Shown one piece after another: positions 1 to 7,908 of a DNA stretch of 64,000 bases. The position numbers were made by a program, and so were the translations under genes. Under the pieces are notes generated by a model. The model saw only the letters and a program-made list of their open reading frames with translations. It was not told where the DNA came from and did no database searches. The stretch spans positions 1-64,000 of the forward strand of contig NZ_BSTF01000012.1 in NCBI RefSeq assembly GCF_030269365.1, in the 5' to 3' direction. This stretch comes from Lentzea sp. NBRC 102530 (GTDB taxonomy: Bacteria; Actinomycetota; Actinomycetes; Mycobacteriales; Pseudonocardiaceae). Every line of letters begins with the position of its first letter. Positions within the stretch are counted from its first letter, which is position 1.

Positions 1-35
1 AGGTGGTCATCGATCTTGACGTAGAGTGCGGTCAG

Positions 36-80
36 AAGGGTGTTCAGGTCGGTCCTCACAAACTGATCTTGAACACCCTT
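36..80. terminator. Hairpin at left edge, probable terminator
   Basis: Arms AAGGGTGTTCA (36-46) and TGAACACCCTT (70-80) are exactly complementary, and the inner bases extend the stem with G-U pairs. It lies just beyond the end of the leftward acetyltransferase gene and could serve that gene, or a gene ending beyond the left edge. No long T-run follows, which is common in actinobacteria. Confidence 0.6.
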
Positions 81-121
81 CGTCTGTCTCCAGACACCGC
101 CCAGGCTTAGGACTTACTCAT

Positions 122-1066
122 CTAGGCCTCCCACCTCACGTAACGCATCGTCGCCGTGAAGCCCGCACGGTCGAAGATGCCGAACGCTCCGGTGGCGTTC
201 TGAGAGTCGACGCTGAGCAGCGCGCGGTCGTAGCCCTGCTGAGCGGCGGCGGCCAACGCGTGTGCGATCAACGCGCTCGCGATGCCCTTACGGCGGTGCG
301 ATGGCAACACACCGATGAGCATGAAGTGGGCGTCGTTGATGCCGGTGGCCTCTGTGTCGGCCTCCCAGTTCATAGTCACGAGCATGCCTGCCGCCACCCC
401 GTCGGCGTCACGCAGCAGGAAGCTCATCGACGGCCTGAACGTCTGGTTGGTGATCTTGTTCTGCCAGAGCGGCACCGACATCGGGGTCGTGCCCCACGCA
501 GAGCGGTAGGCCTCGTTGCGCAGCCCACGGAACTCCTCGTCGGAGGACGGCGACCACGGCTCGATGCGCGGGTCAGAAGAAGGCGGCACGTCGTGCAGCC
601 CGCGCTCCATCCGCTGGAAGTAGCGGACGGGCGTGAAGCCTTCTCCGGAAAGGAGCGGAGAAAGGCCCTCGATGTGTTCGGCCTTGTGGACGTTGACCGC
701 GAGCTTCAACGTCGGGTGGTGCAACGCGTGCAGGGCGCAGGCCGCCTCGACGCCCGCCCGGACAAGCCGCGTGCCGATGCCCTGACGGCGGTAGGCGGGG
801 TGCACTCCACCGTCCAGCGACACGCGGTGCACCTCCGCGGTGGCGGGCCGGAACTGGAGCTTCATGTAGCCCACCATCGTGTCGCCGTCGAAGACCGCGA
901 GGCTGGCGCGCTCCAGGTCGGCGTGCGGATCGACGAGCTCGGTGAGGGTGTCCTCCGCGGTGTAGTTCTCGCCGATCTTGTCGACGACCTCGATCGCGTT
1001 GAGGAGGTCGGCTGACGTCCGGGCGTCGTCGCGGGTCAGCGGACGCCACGTGAGGTCTTCGCGCAT
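122..1066 (-). CDS. Tandem-GNAT N-acetyltransferase
   Basis: A 314-residue protein with two GNAT (acetyl-CoA transferase) folds. The first shows the acetyl-CoA loop HPAYRRQGIGTRL near residues 89-101, the second LPSHRRKGIASAL near residue 255. Length and two-domain layout resemble mycothiol synthase MshD, but I see nothing that fixes the substrate, so only the family is claimed. I chose the ATG at 1066 (MREDLTWRPL); a further ATG lies ten codons upstream, and longer extensions run through the divergent pseudogene. It is transcribed away from the broken kinase gene and stands alone. Confidence 0.8.
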   Translation of the reverse strand: MREDLTWRPLTRDDARTSADLLNAIEVVDKIGENYTAEDTLTELVDPHADLERASLAVFDGDTMVGYMKLQFRPATAEVHRVSLDGGVHPAYRRQGIGTRLVRAGVEAACALHALHHPTLKLAVNVHKAEHIEGLSPLLSGEGFTPVRYFQRMERGLHDVPPSSDPRIEPWSPSSDEEFRGLRNEAYRSAWGTTPMSVPLWQNKITNQTFRPSMSFLLRDADGVAAGMLVTMNWEADTEATGINDAHFMLIGVLPSHRRKGIASALIAHALAAAAQQGYDRALLSVDSQNATGAFGIFDRAGFTATMRYVRWEA

Positions 1067-1137
1067 GAGACGACCGTATTGCGGGTGTCGCGTCATTTTG
1101 GCCGCACGAGTGGCAGCCTGGCGGGCATGGGCCTCCC

Positions 1138-1477
1138 GGGGCCTCGACGAACGGACCGCGCTCGTCCTCGCAGAGCAGGCCGTCGACAAGCTCAACGCCC
1201 TGCACGCCCCGGCCGAGGCCCCGAACTCACCGCCCTGCTGGACTTCGAGTGGGCCCGCTTCGGCGACCCGCTCGACGACTGGTTCTTCCTGGCCAGGTTC
1301 AGCGGCCCGCACCTGCACGCCGTGCTCGGTCTCATCGCCGCCGAGACCGGCGTCCCCCTCGACGAGCTGCGGGTCGAGTGCGAGGTCCGCGAGGCGTCGC
1401 ACCTCGTCGCCGACCTGCCGTTCGGCCGCCGGAGAGTCCTGGAAATGCTCGTGGCCGGCCTCTGGCACCCGCAGTAG
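1138..1477 (+). pseudogene. Broken aminoglycoside-phosphotransferase-like gene
   Basis: The C-terminal part reads LLDFEWARFGDPLDDWFF, the metal-binding aspartate region of APH-fold kinases, and continues to TAG at 1475-1477. Just upstream, in another frame, is a stretch typical of the region before the catalytic loop (ERTALVLAEQAVDKLNALHA, about 1141-1200). The catalytic HGDxxxxN segment that should lie between them is absent and the frame changes near 1215, so an internal deletion has fused two pieces out of frame. No start codon or ribosome site gives a complete kinase. An intact APH-fold gene of a different sequence lies at 59291-60121. Confidence 0.7.
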
Positions 1478-1486
1478 CGTCGCGAG

Positions 1487-1864
1487 ATGACCGACGTTCT
1501 CGTGATCGGCTTCGACCCGCACACCATCCCCGGCTTCGACCCTGCACCCGTCGCCGCGGGCATCGAGCAGGGCCGCAGGCGGTTCGCCGAGCTCGGCCTC
1601 ACCGAGGACCTCTTCCTCATCGACTTCGCCGAACTCGACGGTCGCGCCCAGGCCGCGCTCGCGGAGAAGCTCCGGCACAAGGAGTACGACGTGGTCGTGG
1701 TCGGCGGCGGCATTCGCAAGGGACCCGGTCTCCTGGAGCTCTTCCAGGTCGTCGTGAACGAGGTGCACTGGCATCAGCCGGAGGCCGCGATCGCCTTCAA
1801 CGACAGTCCCGGCGACAGCTCGGACTGGGTTCTCAAGGCGTTGGAGCAGAGGCGCAAGCGTTAA
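1487..1864 (+). CDS. Conserved hypothetical protein, 125 aa
   Basis: A compact 125-residue protein starting ATG at 1487, ten bases after the kinase remnant. It begins with a beta strand and loop (MTDVLVIGFDPHTIPGF) and has a second hydrophobic strand ending in a glycine triplet (YDVVVVGGGIRKG, near residues 70-82), which suggests a small Rossmann-like alpha/beta fold. It has no signal peptide or membrane segment and I do not recognise a named family. It sits alone between the pseudogene and a non-coding stretch, so context gives no clue to function. Confidence 0.7.
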   Translation: MTDVLVIGFDPHTIPGFDPAPVAAGIEQGRRRFAELGLTEDLFLIDFAELDGRAQAALAEKLRHKEYDVVVVGGGIRKGPGLLELFQVVVNEVHWHQPEAAIAFNDSPGDSSDWVLKALEQRRKR

Positions 1865-2351
1865 CCCACAACATCGGGTGAACCGCTGAGGCGCTCTCTC
1901 CGTACCCCTCGTCAGACCGAGAAAAACGCTGTCCAGCGATCAAGTCCTCGCAGGTCAGCTCCCCGCACCCCAACAGCATCACGAAGCGTGACCGCATCAC
2001 TCGATCGCGTGGTCGTGGACGTAGCCCATAACGAGAGCCGGGACAGCAGCGAACTAACAGACAGCTCCGCCAGTTCGTCAGGAGGCAACGATGAACTTAC
2101 GCAGCACTCACAAGGCGCGCTGACTGTCTGTCAGCAACTGCTAGCCCGACCCGACGCAAAAGTGACGAGAGTCACCCAACGGGCGCTCAAGCTTGCCTGC
2201 GCTCGTGACGCGAGGTTACGTTCTCGCCCGCCGATAACGGTTTGGTCACCGGCAGGACACAGGAGCTGCAGCTACTAGGGCCCTTTGTCCGCTCAGAGTC
2301 CCCCGCCTGGGTTTGCCGGAGACCAAGCTCCCCGACGCAGGAGGCTCCCCC
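1865..2351. other. 487-bp non-coding leader region
   Basis: No full gene. It contains a very short reading frame with a strong ribosome site (2091-2123), a hairpin GCTGAC/GTCAGC at 2119-2135 overlapping the end of that frame, and a second short palindrome GTGAC/GTCAC at 2162-2175. These lie 180-260 bases ahead of the transglycosylase start and may form its regulatory leader. I looked for the cyclic-di-AMP (ydaO) riboswitch known upstream of such genes and did not find its conserved segments. Confidence 0.5.
2091..2123 (+). CDS. Candidate leader peptide MNLRSTHKAR
   Basis: A ten-residue frame starts at ATG 2091, five bases after a perfect AGGAGG (2080-2085), and stops at TGA 2121-2123. The third codon is TTA, the rare leucine codon that in many filamentous actinobacteria limits translation to late growth. 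The stop codon falls inside the hairpin 2119-2135, an arrangement expected for translation-coupled control. The frame is too short to be certain, but the ribosome site is better than most in this window. Confidence 0.35.
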   Translation: MNLRSTHKAR

Positions 2352-3146
2352 TTGGCCCGGCACAGCAAGGCCGATGGCCGAACCGTGTACACGGTCGTGC
2401 CCAGACAAGAAGTCAAGCCCGGCGCTCACCGCGTCGAGGACGACAAGGTTCCGCTTGCTCACCGCGTGAGCGCGATCGTCGTCGCAGCAGGTGTCGCCGC
2501 CGGCACCGCCGCCATCGCCAACGCCGCGACCAGCGGTTCCTCCACGGAACTCGCCGCGGGCGCGGCCGAGCTGGGTGCTCTTCCCGACCAGCAGGTCAAG
2601 ACGATCCAGACCGTGCACGACGTCAACCCCGGCAACCAGGTCGGCCGGCTGCTGCAGTTCCAGCAGATGTACGCGCAGCAGACGTTCGAGCAGGCCACGA
2701 AGGTCGCCGCGGACGCTCACGCCGCGCGCGAGGCGGCGGCGAAGGCCGAGGCCGAGCGGCAGGCGGAGATGCGCAAGCCCGCCAAGCAGCGCGAGGTCGA
2801 GGGCTGGATCAAGGAAGCCATCAAGGTCCTGCAGGCCAACGGCACCAACATCGACAACGGCTCCGTCGACGAGATCTACACGATCATCATGAAGGAGTCG
2901 AACGGCAACCCCAACGCCGTCAACAACTGGGACTCCAACGCGATGCGCGGCACGCCCTCCAAGGGCCTCATGCAGTGCATCGACCCCACGTTCAACGCCT
3001 ACAAGCTCGCGGGCTACGACAACATCCTGGCGCCGGTCGACAACATCATCGCGGGCGTCCGCTACACCTACGCGCGCTACGGCGGCTTCCACAACCACCC
3101 CGGCCTCGTCTCCATGGGCCTGGGCGGCGGGTACAAGGGGTACTGA
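2352..3146 (+). CDS. Secreted or anchored lytic transglycosylase (SLT fold)
   Basis: A 264-residue peptidoglycan-cleaving protein. The start is the TTG at 2352: a perfect AGGAGG (2339-2344) lies seven bases upstream, whereas the in-frame TTG at 2313 has no such site. After a basic N-terminus there is a hydrophobic segment near residues 40-58 (signal or anchor), a charged Ala/Glu-rich coiled region, then the goose-lysozyme-like SLT domain from about residue 160, with the presumed catalytic glutamate in IIMKESNGNP and the conserved GLMQCIDPTF. It acts on the cell wall outside the membrane. It stands alone behind a long leader. Confidence 0.85.
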   Translation: MARHSKADGRTVYTVVPRQEVKPGAHRVEDDKVPLAHRVSAIVVAAGVAAGTAAIANAATSGSSTELAAGAAELGALPDQQVKTIQTVHDVNPGNQVGRLLQFQQMYAQQTFEQATKVAADAHAAREAAAKAEAERQAEMRKPAKQREVEGWIKEAIKVLQANGTNIDNGSVDEIYTIIMKESNGNPNAVNNWDSNAMRGTPSKGLMQCIDPTFNAYKLAGYDNILAPVDNIIAGVRYTYARYGGFHNHPGLVSMGLGGGYKGY

Positions 3147-3284
3147 TCCAACTCGTCGGGGTGCGGGAAACCTATCGGCGAGCGATGCTGTCAACCAGGT
3201 TCACCCACAAGCATGGCGGCCCTAGCGGGCACACGCCCGGTAGTGCTCCCATCGAACGCGATCCCCGAACGCAGGGAGTGGCCG

Positions 3285-3434
3285 ATGAACGAGCAACAGG
3301 CACGCGACGACGAGCTGGAGAAGATCCGCTCGGAGGCGACGAGCTGGCTGGCCAAGATGGCCAAAGCCCAGCACCGTCCCAACGTCGAGCAACGCAGGCC
3401 TGAGCACGACGCCATGACACCCGCGAAGAAGTAG
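3285..3434 (+). CDS. Small charged hypothetical protein, 49 aa
   Basis: Starts MNEQQARDDELEKIRSEATS at ATG 3285, preceded by GGGAG at 3274-3278, and ends in a lysine-rich tail. It is helical and highly charged, with no hydrophobic segment or motif that I recognise. It lies between the transglycosylase and a hairpin at 3452-3477, convergent with the LysR gene. The longer in-frame frame from 3213 lacks a ribosome site. Reality rests on the ribosome site and codon usage only. Confidence 0.5.
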   Translation: MNEQQARDDELEKIRSEATSWLAKMAKAQHRPNVEQRRPEHDAMTPAKK

Positions 3435-3451
3435 AAGGAAGCAAGAGCACC

Positions 3452-3477
3452 AGCGCCTCGGCTACGGCCGGGGCGCT
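3452..3477. terminator. Bidirectional terminator hairpin
   Basis: The arms beginning AGCGCC (3452) and ending GGCGCT (3477) form an 11-12 bp stem with one G-U pair. It lies between two convergent genes and overlaps the last codons of the LysR gene. Confidence 0.55.
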
Positions 3478-4493
3478 TCTGCTTGGAAGGCCGACCACAG
3501 CAGGTTGAGCGGGTGATCCGCCGGATGCTTCGCCAGCTCATCCGTTCGGGCGAAAACGCCGACAAGCCGCTCCAGTGAGTCATCTGCGAGCTCGACGACC
3601 CGGAGGCCTCCTCCCTCCCGGAGTTCGTTGTTCGACGCCACCACGCCCAAGCCAGACGTCACGATCATGGCTCCCTGGACGAGGTTCGAGCGCAGCAGCG
3701 AGATGCCGTACTGGATCTCGTCGATCTCCGCGGCGATGTCGAGCCCCTGGCGGTAGTCCGGCCCGAACCAGCCCCGCAGGAACTCGGCGATCAGCCCCGC
3801 CCCCGGCACGACCAACGGGACCGACCTCAACTGAGGTACCCGCACCCGGTCGCCCACAACCGTCGTCGGCAGGTTCGTCAGCAACGCGAGCCCGCCGCGG
3901 CGCCACTCGATCACGTCGAACTCGGGCCGTTCCCACCCCGCGCCGGCCCGCGTCACGACGCTGCCGCACACGAGGTCGACCTCCTGCGTCTCCAGCTTCG
4001 TCCAGATGTCCTTGGTGCGGATGTGCACGACCTTGAGGTCCACGTCGCGCTCGCGGAACTCGTCGGCGACGTGGTGCCACGCCTTCGCGAGCGTGTCCAG
4101 CATGTATCGCGTGGTGCCGACGGTGACGGTCGTGCCGAGCTTGCGGCGGCACTCGTGAATTCCGTCGAGCCACTCCGCGAGCGTCTCCCGCGCCAATTCG
4201 ACGAGTGACTCACCGGTCGGCGTGAACAGCACGTCTTTTCCGCGTCCCTGCTTCACCACGAGCGCTTCGCCGCACAGTTCCAGGAAGTTCCTGTTCAACG
4301 TGTCCAGCTGCTTCTGAACGCTCGACTGCTCTCGTCCCAACGCACGAGCGGCGCGTAGGGCCGAACGGGTCTCGTGAACGGTGAGAAGCGTCCTGAGCTG
4401 GTCCATCGTGGTATCCAGTAGGGCACCGGGCATGTTCAGCAGGCGGTGCAGCGAGGTGCTGGTGGGAAGCACCAACTGGGACGAGCCGGACAT
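3462..4493 (-). CDS. LysR-family transcriptional regulator
   Basis: A 343-residue regulator with an N-terminal winged helix-turn-helix (LRTLLTVHETRSALRAARAL, then RNFLELCGEALVVKQGRGKDVLFTPTGESL spread over the next 60 residues) and a C-terminal periplasmic-binding-like effector domain. The ATG at 4493 has GAGAGGG five bases upstream, and starts further out lack one. It is divergent from the nuoB-nuoC-nuoI-like genes, and a dyad at 4548-4577 lies in the shared promoter, so it probably controls them and itself. The inducer is unknown. The first 30 residues ahead of the helix-turn-helix are longer than usual for the family. Confidence 0.85.
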   Translation of the reverse strand: MSGSSQLVLPTSTSLHRLLNMPGALLDTTMDQLRTLLTVHETRSALRAARALGREQSSVQKQLDTLNRNFLELCGEALVVKQGRGKDVLFTPTGESLVELARETLAEWLDGIHECRRKLGTTVTVGTTRYMLDTLAKAWHHVADEFRERDVDLKVVHIRTKDIWTKLETQEVDLVCGSVVTRAGAGWERPEFDVIEWRRGGLALLTNLPTTVVGDRVRVPQLRSVPLVVPGAGLIAEFLRGWFGPDYRQGLDIAAEIDEIQYGISLLRSNLVQGAMIVTSGLGVVASNNELREGGGLRVVELADDSLERLVGVFARTDELAKHPADHPLNLLWSAFQAEAPRP

Positions 4494-4547
4494 CGGAACC
4501 CTCTCTGATGTTCTACCGATCAGTTGAACTGAACTTGACCGCATTTC

Positions 4548-4577
4548 GCCGACAAATTATCTGCAGATCCTGTCGGC
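4548..4577. promoter_or_regulatory. Dyad operator, probable LysR site
   Basis: GCCGACA (4548-4554) and TGTCGGC (4571-4577) flank a perfect inner palindrome ATCTGCAGAT (4559-4568). The dyad lies between the LysR start at 4493 and the nuoB-like gene, where LysR proteins normally bind. No other regulator is nearby. Confidence 0.55.
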
Positions 4578-4601
4578 AAATCCCTGGACACCTATCCCGC
4601 G

Positions 4602-5129
4602 GTGTACAAAACTATCTGCGGCGACCACGCGTGGGAGCCGATTCCGGGGGGAATCATTGGGGGGTGGGGGTCCGCCAGGCGCAAGCCGGCGGACCCCCAA
4701 GTATTACCCTCAGCCGTTGTGACGGCTTCCGCTCGCCTGGACTGGGGCACCACCTACCAGGTCACCGTGCTCGAACTCGGACTCGCCTGCTGCGGAGTCG
4801 AAGTGATGGCAGCTCTCGACCGCCTTCCCGACCTCGGCGTCACGCCTGTCGACGGCGCGGGCGAGGCGCACGTTCTCGTCGTTTCCGGCACCGTCACGGA
4901 CGTCATGTTGCCCGCAGTCCTCCGCAGTTACGAGGCCATGCCCGAACCTCGGTACGTGATCTCCGTGGGCGCCTGCAGCAACACCGGCGGCCCGTACTGG
5001 GATTCCTACAGCGTCACCAAGGGGATCGACCAGGCCCTGCCCGTCCACGTCGCCGTCCCCGGCTGCCCGCCACGGCCCGAAGCGCTGCTGGAAGGCCTCA
5101 AGGCCCTGCACGGGCTGGTGAACGCGTGA
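4602..5129 (+). CDS. NADH dehydrogenase subunit B-like iron-sulfur protein
   Basis: The protein matches the NuoB/HycG small-subunit family. The four ligands of cluster N2 are present: adjacent cysteines in ELGLACCGVEVMA, one in VISVGACSNTGG and one in VPGCPPRPEALLEGL. In complex I this subunit passes electrons to quinone. The start is uncertain: GTG at 4602 gives 175 residues, GTG at 4719 gives 136, and neither has a clear ribosome site. The stop overlaps the next start (GTGA). Only B-, C- and I-like subunits follow, with no membrane subunits, so this is not a complete complex I operon. Confidence 0.8.
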   Translation: MYKTICGDHAWEPIPGGIIGGWGSARRKPADPQVLPSAVVTASARLDWGTTYQVTVLELGLACCGVEVMAALDRLPDLGVTPVDGAGEAHVLVVSGTVTDVMLPAVLRSYEAMPEPRYVISVGACSNTGGPYWDSYSVTKGIDQALPVHVAVPGCPPRPEALLEGLKALHGLVNA

Positions 5130-5659
5130 CCACCACCCCGAAGACCGCCTTCGGCCAGACGATCCACCACGTGGAGCTCACCGACTGGCTCACGACGGCC
5201 GCGGAACTCCACGGCAGCGGCCACACGATGTTCGACTGGCTCGGCGTCGAGGACGCGGGCCGTCCGGGTGCCGTCGGTCAACGCCACGCGGTGTTCCTGC
5301 ACGTCATCGACCCGAGCACGCGCGAGGGCGTCATGCTGCGCACCGAACTCGGCCCCGACGAGGCGCTCCCGGGCGTCGCCCACCTGTGGAAGGGCGCGCG
5401 CTGGCACGAGCGCGAAGCGGCCGAGATGTTCGGCATCACCGTCGACGGCGAGCCCGAGCACCTGCTGCTCCCCGAGAGCTTCCAGGGCCACCCGCTGCGC
5501 AAGGACTTCGTGCTCGCCTCCCGCGTCGTGCGCCCGTGGCCGGGCCGCCTCGAACCGGGCGAGGACAACACGAGCGCCCCCAGCCGGCGCCGCACCGCAC
5601 CACCTGGCGTTCCCGACCCGTCCTGGGGCCCGCGCCGCGAAGAGGAGCAGCAGTCGTGA
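5126..5659 (+). CDS. NADH dehydrogenase subunit C-like protein
   Basis: A 177-residue NuoC (30-kDa subunit) relative. The signature is at about residues 92-130: WHEREAAEMFGI, then LLLPESFQGHPLRKDF, matching the conserved ERE...MFGI and GHPLRKD blocks. In complex I this subunit packs against NuoB and NuoD in the peripheral arm. The GTG start at 5126 overlaps the previous stop by four bases, and its own stop overlaps the next gene the same way, so the three genes are translationally coupled. The C-terminal 40 residues are Pro/Arg-rich and unlike ordinary NuoC. Confidence 0.85.
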   Translation: MTTTPKTAFGQTIHHVELTDWLTTAAELHGSGHTMFDWLGVEDAGRPGAVGQRHAVFLHVIDPSTREGVMLRTELGPDEALPGVAHLWKGARWHEREAAEMFGITVDGEPEHLLLPESFQGHPLRKDFVLASRVVRPWPGRLEPGEDNTSAPSRRRTAPPGVPDPSWGPRREEEQQS

Positions 5660-6108
5660 CGAACCTTCCCCCGCGCACGAGGGGTGTCATCGCGCTGTTG
5701 GACGCCAACTGCACGGTCTGCATGATCTGCGCGCGCGAGTGCCCCGACTGGTGCATCCACATCACGTCGCACACCGAGGTCGAACAGCAGCCCGGCAGCG
5801 CACGGCCGCGCAGCCGCAACGTGCTCGACCGGTTCGCGATCGACTACGGCCAATGTCTGTACTGCGGCATCTGCGTCGAGGTCTGCCCGTTCGACGCCCT
5901 GCACTGGGCGCCGGACTTCGGCTATCCGGGCACGGGTTCGCTCGACGGCGAGGGCGCCGTGGCGGAGCTCGTCCACGAACGGGACGTGCTGTCCACGTGG
6001 GTCGAGAAGGTGCCGCCGCCACCCGCGCTCGACCCCGCCGCCGAGGCCGCGCCGGAAACGGCCACCGGAACCGGCAGGAGGCCTGGTTCGTTGAGGGGTA
6101 GGACGTAA
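5656..6108 (+). CDS. NuoI-like 2x[4Fe-4S] ferredoxin
   Basis: A 150-residue protein with two complete [4Fe-4S] motifs: CTVCMICARECP near residues 19-30 and CLYCGICVEVCP near residues 66-77. This is the spacing and order of complex I subunit NuoI (TYKY), which links clusters N6a and N6b to NuoB. The GTG at 5656 overlaps the preceding stop. The tail after residue 115 is low-complexity and Pro/Ala-rich. With the two preceding genes it forms a minimal electron wire from a ferredoxin to an N2-like cluster, with no quinone or proton-pumping subunits nearby. The electron donor and acceptor are unknown. Confidence 0.85.
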   Translation: MTNLPPRTRGVIALLDANCTVCMICARECPDWCIHITSHTEVEQQPGSARPRSRNVLDRFAIDYGQCLYCGICVEVCPFDALHWAPDFGYPGTGSLDGEGAVAELVHERDVLSTWVEKVPPPPALDPAAEAAPETATGTGRRPGSLRGRT

Positions 6109-6127
6109 CAGACCCGGAGGCGCAACC

Positions 6128-6991
6128 GTGCACAAGCACTTCAACGGGTTGAAGACGGCCGTGCTGCTCGGCGGGATGAGCGCGCTGATCGTGGCGGTCA
6201 GCAGCCTGTTCGGCCGCACGGCACTGGTCATCGGCCTGGTGCTGGCCCTGGGCGTGAACGCCTACGCGTACTTCAACTCGGACAAGCTGGCGCTGCGCGC
6301 GATGCGGGCGGTCCCCGTGTCGCAAGTGGAGCAGCCGCAGCTCTACGCGATCGTGCGGGAGCTGTCGCAGAAGGCGCGCCAGCCCATGCCCAGGCTGTTC
6401 CTGAGCCCGACGGTCGCGCCCAACGCGTTCGCGACGGGCCGCAACCCGCGCAACGCGGCCGTGTGCTGCACCACCGGCATCCTGGAGCTGCTCGACGAAC
6501 GGGAGCTGCGCGCCGTCCTCGGCCACGAGCTCGCGCACGTCTACAACCGCGACATCCTGATCAGCTGCGTGGCGGGCGCGCTGGCGGGCGTGATCACCAT
6601 GCTCGCCAACCTGGCCCTGTTCGCCGGCATCTTCGGCGGCGGGGACTCCGACGACGACGGCCCGGGCCCGTTGGGGCTGCTGCTGATCGCACTGCTGGGC
6701 CCGATCGCCGCCACGGTGGTGCGCCTGGCCGTCAGCCGCTCGCGCGAGTTCCAGGCCGACCAGTCGGGTGCCGAACTGACCGGCGACCCGCTGGCGCTGG
6801 CCTCGGCGCTGCGCAAGATCGAGCTGGGGACGCGGGCGGCGCCGCTCGCACCGGAGCCGGAGGTGGTGTCGCAGAGCCACCTGATGATCGCGAACCCGTT
6901 CCGCACCGGGGAACAGTTCGCCAGGTGGTTCTCGACCCACCCGCCGATCGCCGACCGCATCCGCAGGCTCGAGGAGATGGCCCGCAGGTAG
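6128..6991 (+). CDS. htpX: HtpX-type membrane zinc metalloprotease (M48)
   Basis: A 287-residue M48 protease of the inner membrane, active in quality control of damaged membrane proteins. Two hydrophobic helices occupy residues 10-50, the zinc site HELAHVYNRD lies near residues 132-141, two more helices follow (about 148-205), and the third zinc ligand is probably the glutamate in SREFQADQSG. Length fits HtpX. The GTG start at 6128 has CGGAGG upstream. It follows the NuoI-like gene by 19 bases and may be co-transcribed with it, although a functional link is not obvious. Confidence 0.9.
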   Translation: MHKHFNGLKTAVLLGGMSALIVAVSSLFGRTALVIGLVLALGVNAYAYFNSDKLALRAMRAVPVSQVEQPQLYAIVRELSQKARQPMPRLFLSPTVAPNAFATGRNPRNAAVCCTTGILELLDERELRAVLGHELAHVYNRDILISCVAGALAGVITMLANLALFAGIFGGGDSDDDGPGPLGLLLIALLGPIAATVVRLAVSRSREFQADQSGAELTGDPLALASALRKIELGTRAAPLAPEPEVVSQSHLMIANPFRTGEQFARWFSTHPPIADRIRRLEEMARR

Positions 6992-7035
6992 TACCGCGAC
7001 CTGAAAACCCGCCGGCGAGTTCTCAGGCCACGGCG

Positions 7036-7908
7036 CTAACGCCCTGCCTTCGCCACGGCCATGAGGTACTCGCCGTACCCGGACTTGCCGAGCTTCTCGC
7101 CGAGCGCGTAGCACTCCTGCGCGGAGATGAAGCCCATGCGCAGCGCGATCTCCTCGGGACACGCGATGCGCACGCCCGTCCGGTGCTCCAGCACCTGCAC
7201 GAACTGCCCGGCCTCGAGCAGCGAGTCGTGCGTGCCGGTGTCGAGCCACGCGAAGCCCCGGCTCAGGTCCACGAGCTGGGCGCGCCCCTCGCGCAGGTAC
7301 GCGAGGTTGACGTCGGTGATCTCCAGCTCGCCGCGCGGCGACGGCTTGAGGTTGCGGGAGATGTCCACCACACCGTTGTCGTAGAAGTAGAGCCCGGTGA
7401 TCGCCCGGTTCGACTTCGGCTTCGCCGGCTTCTCCTCGATGGACAGCAGCCTGCCCGTCGCGTCGACCTCGCCCACGCCGTACCGCTCGGGGTCCTTCAC
7501 CTGGTACCCGAACAGCACACAGCCGTCCAAAGAGGACGCGTGCTGCTGCAGGGTGGTGGAGAAGCCCTGGCCGTAGAAGATGTTGTCGCCCAGGACCAGC
7601 GCCACGTCGTCGTCCCCGACGAAGTCGGCGCCGATGATGAACGCCTCCGCGAGCCCGTTCGGCGCGGCCTGCTCGGCGTAGGAGAACGACATGCCCCACT
7701 GCGACCCGTCGCCGAGCAACCGCCGGAACAGCGGTAAGTCGGTCGGCGTGCTGATGATCAACACCTCGCGGATGCCGGCCAGCATGAGCACCGACAGCGG
7801 GTAGTAGATCATCGGCTTGTCGAACACCGGCAGCAGCTGCTTGGAGACGGCCTGCGTGATCGGGTGCAGGCGCGTCCCGCTGCCACCGGCGAGGACGATG
7901 CCCTTCAC
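7036..7908 (-). CDS. rfbA: Glucose-1-phosphate thymidylyltransferase RfbA/RmlA
   Basis: This 290-residue enzyme makes dTDP-glucose from dTTP and glucose-1-phosphate, the first step to dTDP-L-rhamnose for cell-wall linkage and glycosylation. The nucleotide-binding signature GGSGTRLHPIT is at residues 8-18, QLLPVFDKPMIYYPLS follows, and the metal-binding LGDNIFYG and the IEEKPAKPKSN block are intact. The start is GTG at 7908, overlapping the yajQ stop by four bases, so the two are co-transcribed. The other rml genes are not in the window. Confidence 0.93.
   Translation of the reverse strand: MKGIVLAGGSGTRLHPITQAVSKQLLPVFDKPMIYYPLSVLMLAGIREVLIISTPTDLPLFRRLLGDGSQWGMSFSYAEQAAPNGLAEAFIIGADFVGDDDVALVLGDNIFYGQGFSTTLQQHASSLDGCVLFGYQVKDPERYGVGEVDATGRLLSIEEKPAKPKSNRAITGLYFYDNGVVDISRNLKPSPRGELEITDVNLAYLREGRAQLVDLSRGFAWLDTGTHDSLLEAGQFVQVLEHRTGVRIACPEEIALRMGFISAQECYALGEKLGKSGYGEYLMAVAKAGR

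Noticed and set aside
1900..2351. Cyclic-di-AMP (ydaO) riboswitch ahead of the transglycosylase
   Set aside because: The region has hairpins but lacks the conserved segments of that riboswitch as I know them; a covariance search would settle it.
4508..5659. 383-residue reading of the NuoC-like gene from 4508
   Set aside because: The first 206 codons are an out-of-frame reading of the NuoB-like gene; the GTGA overlap at 5126 sets the start.
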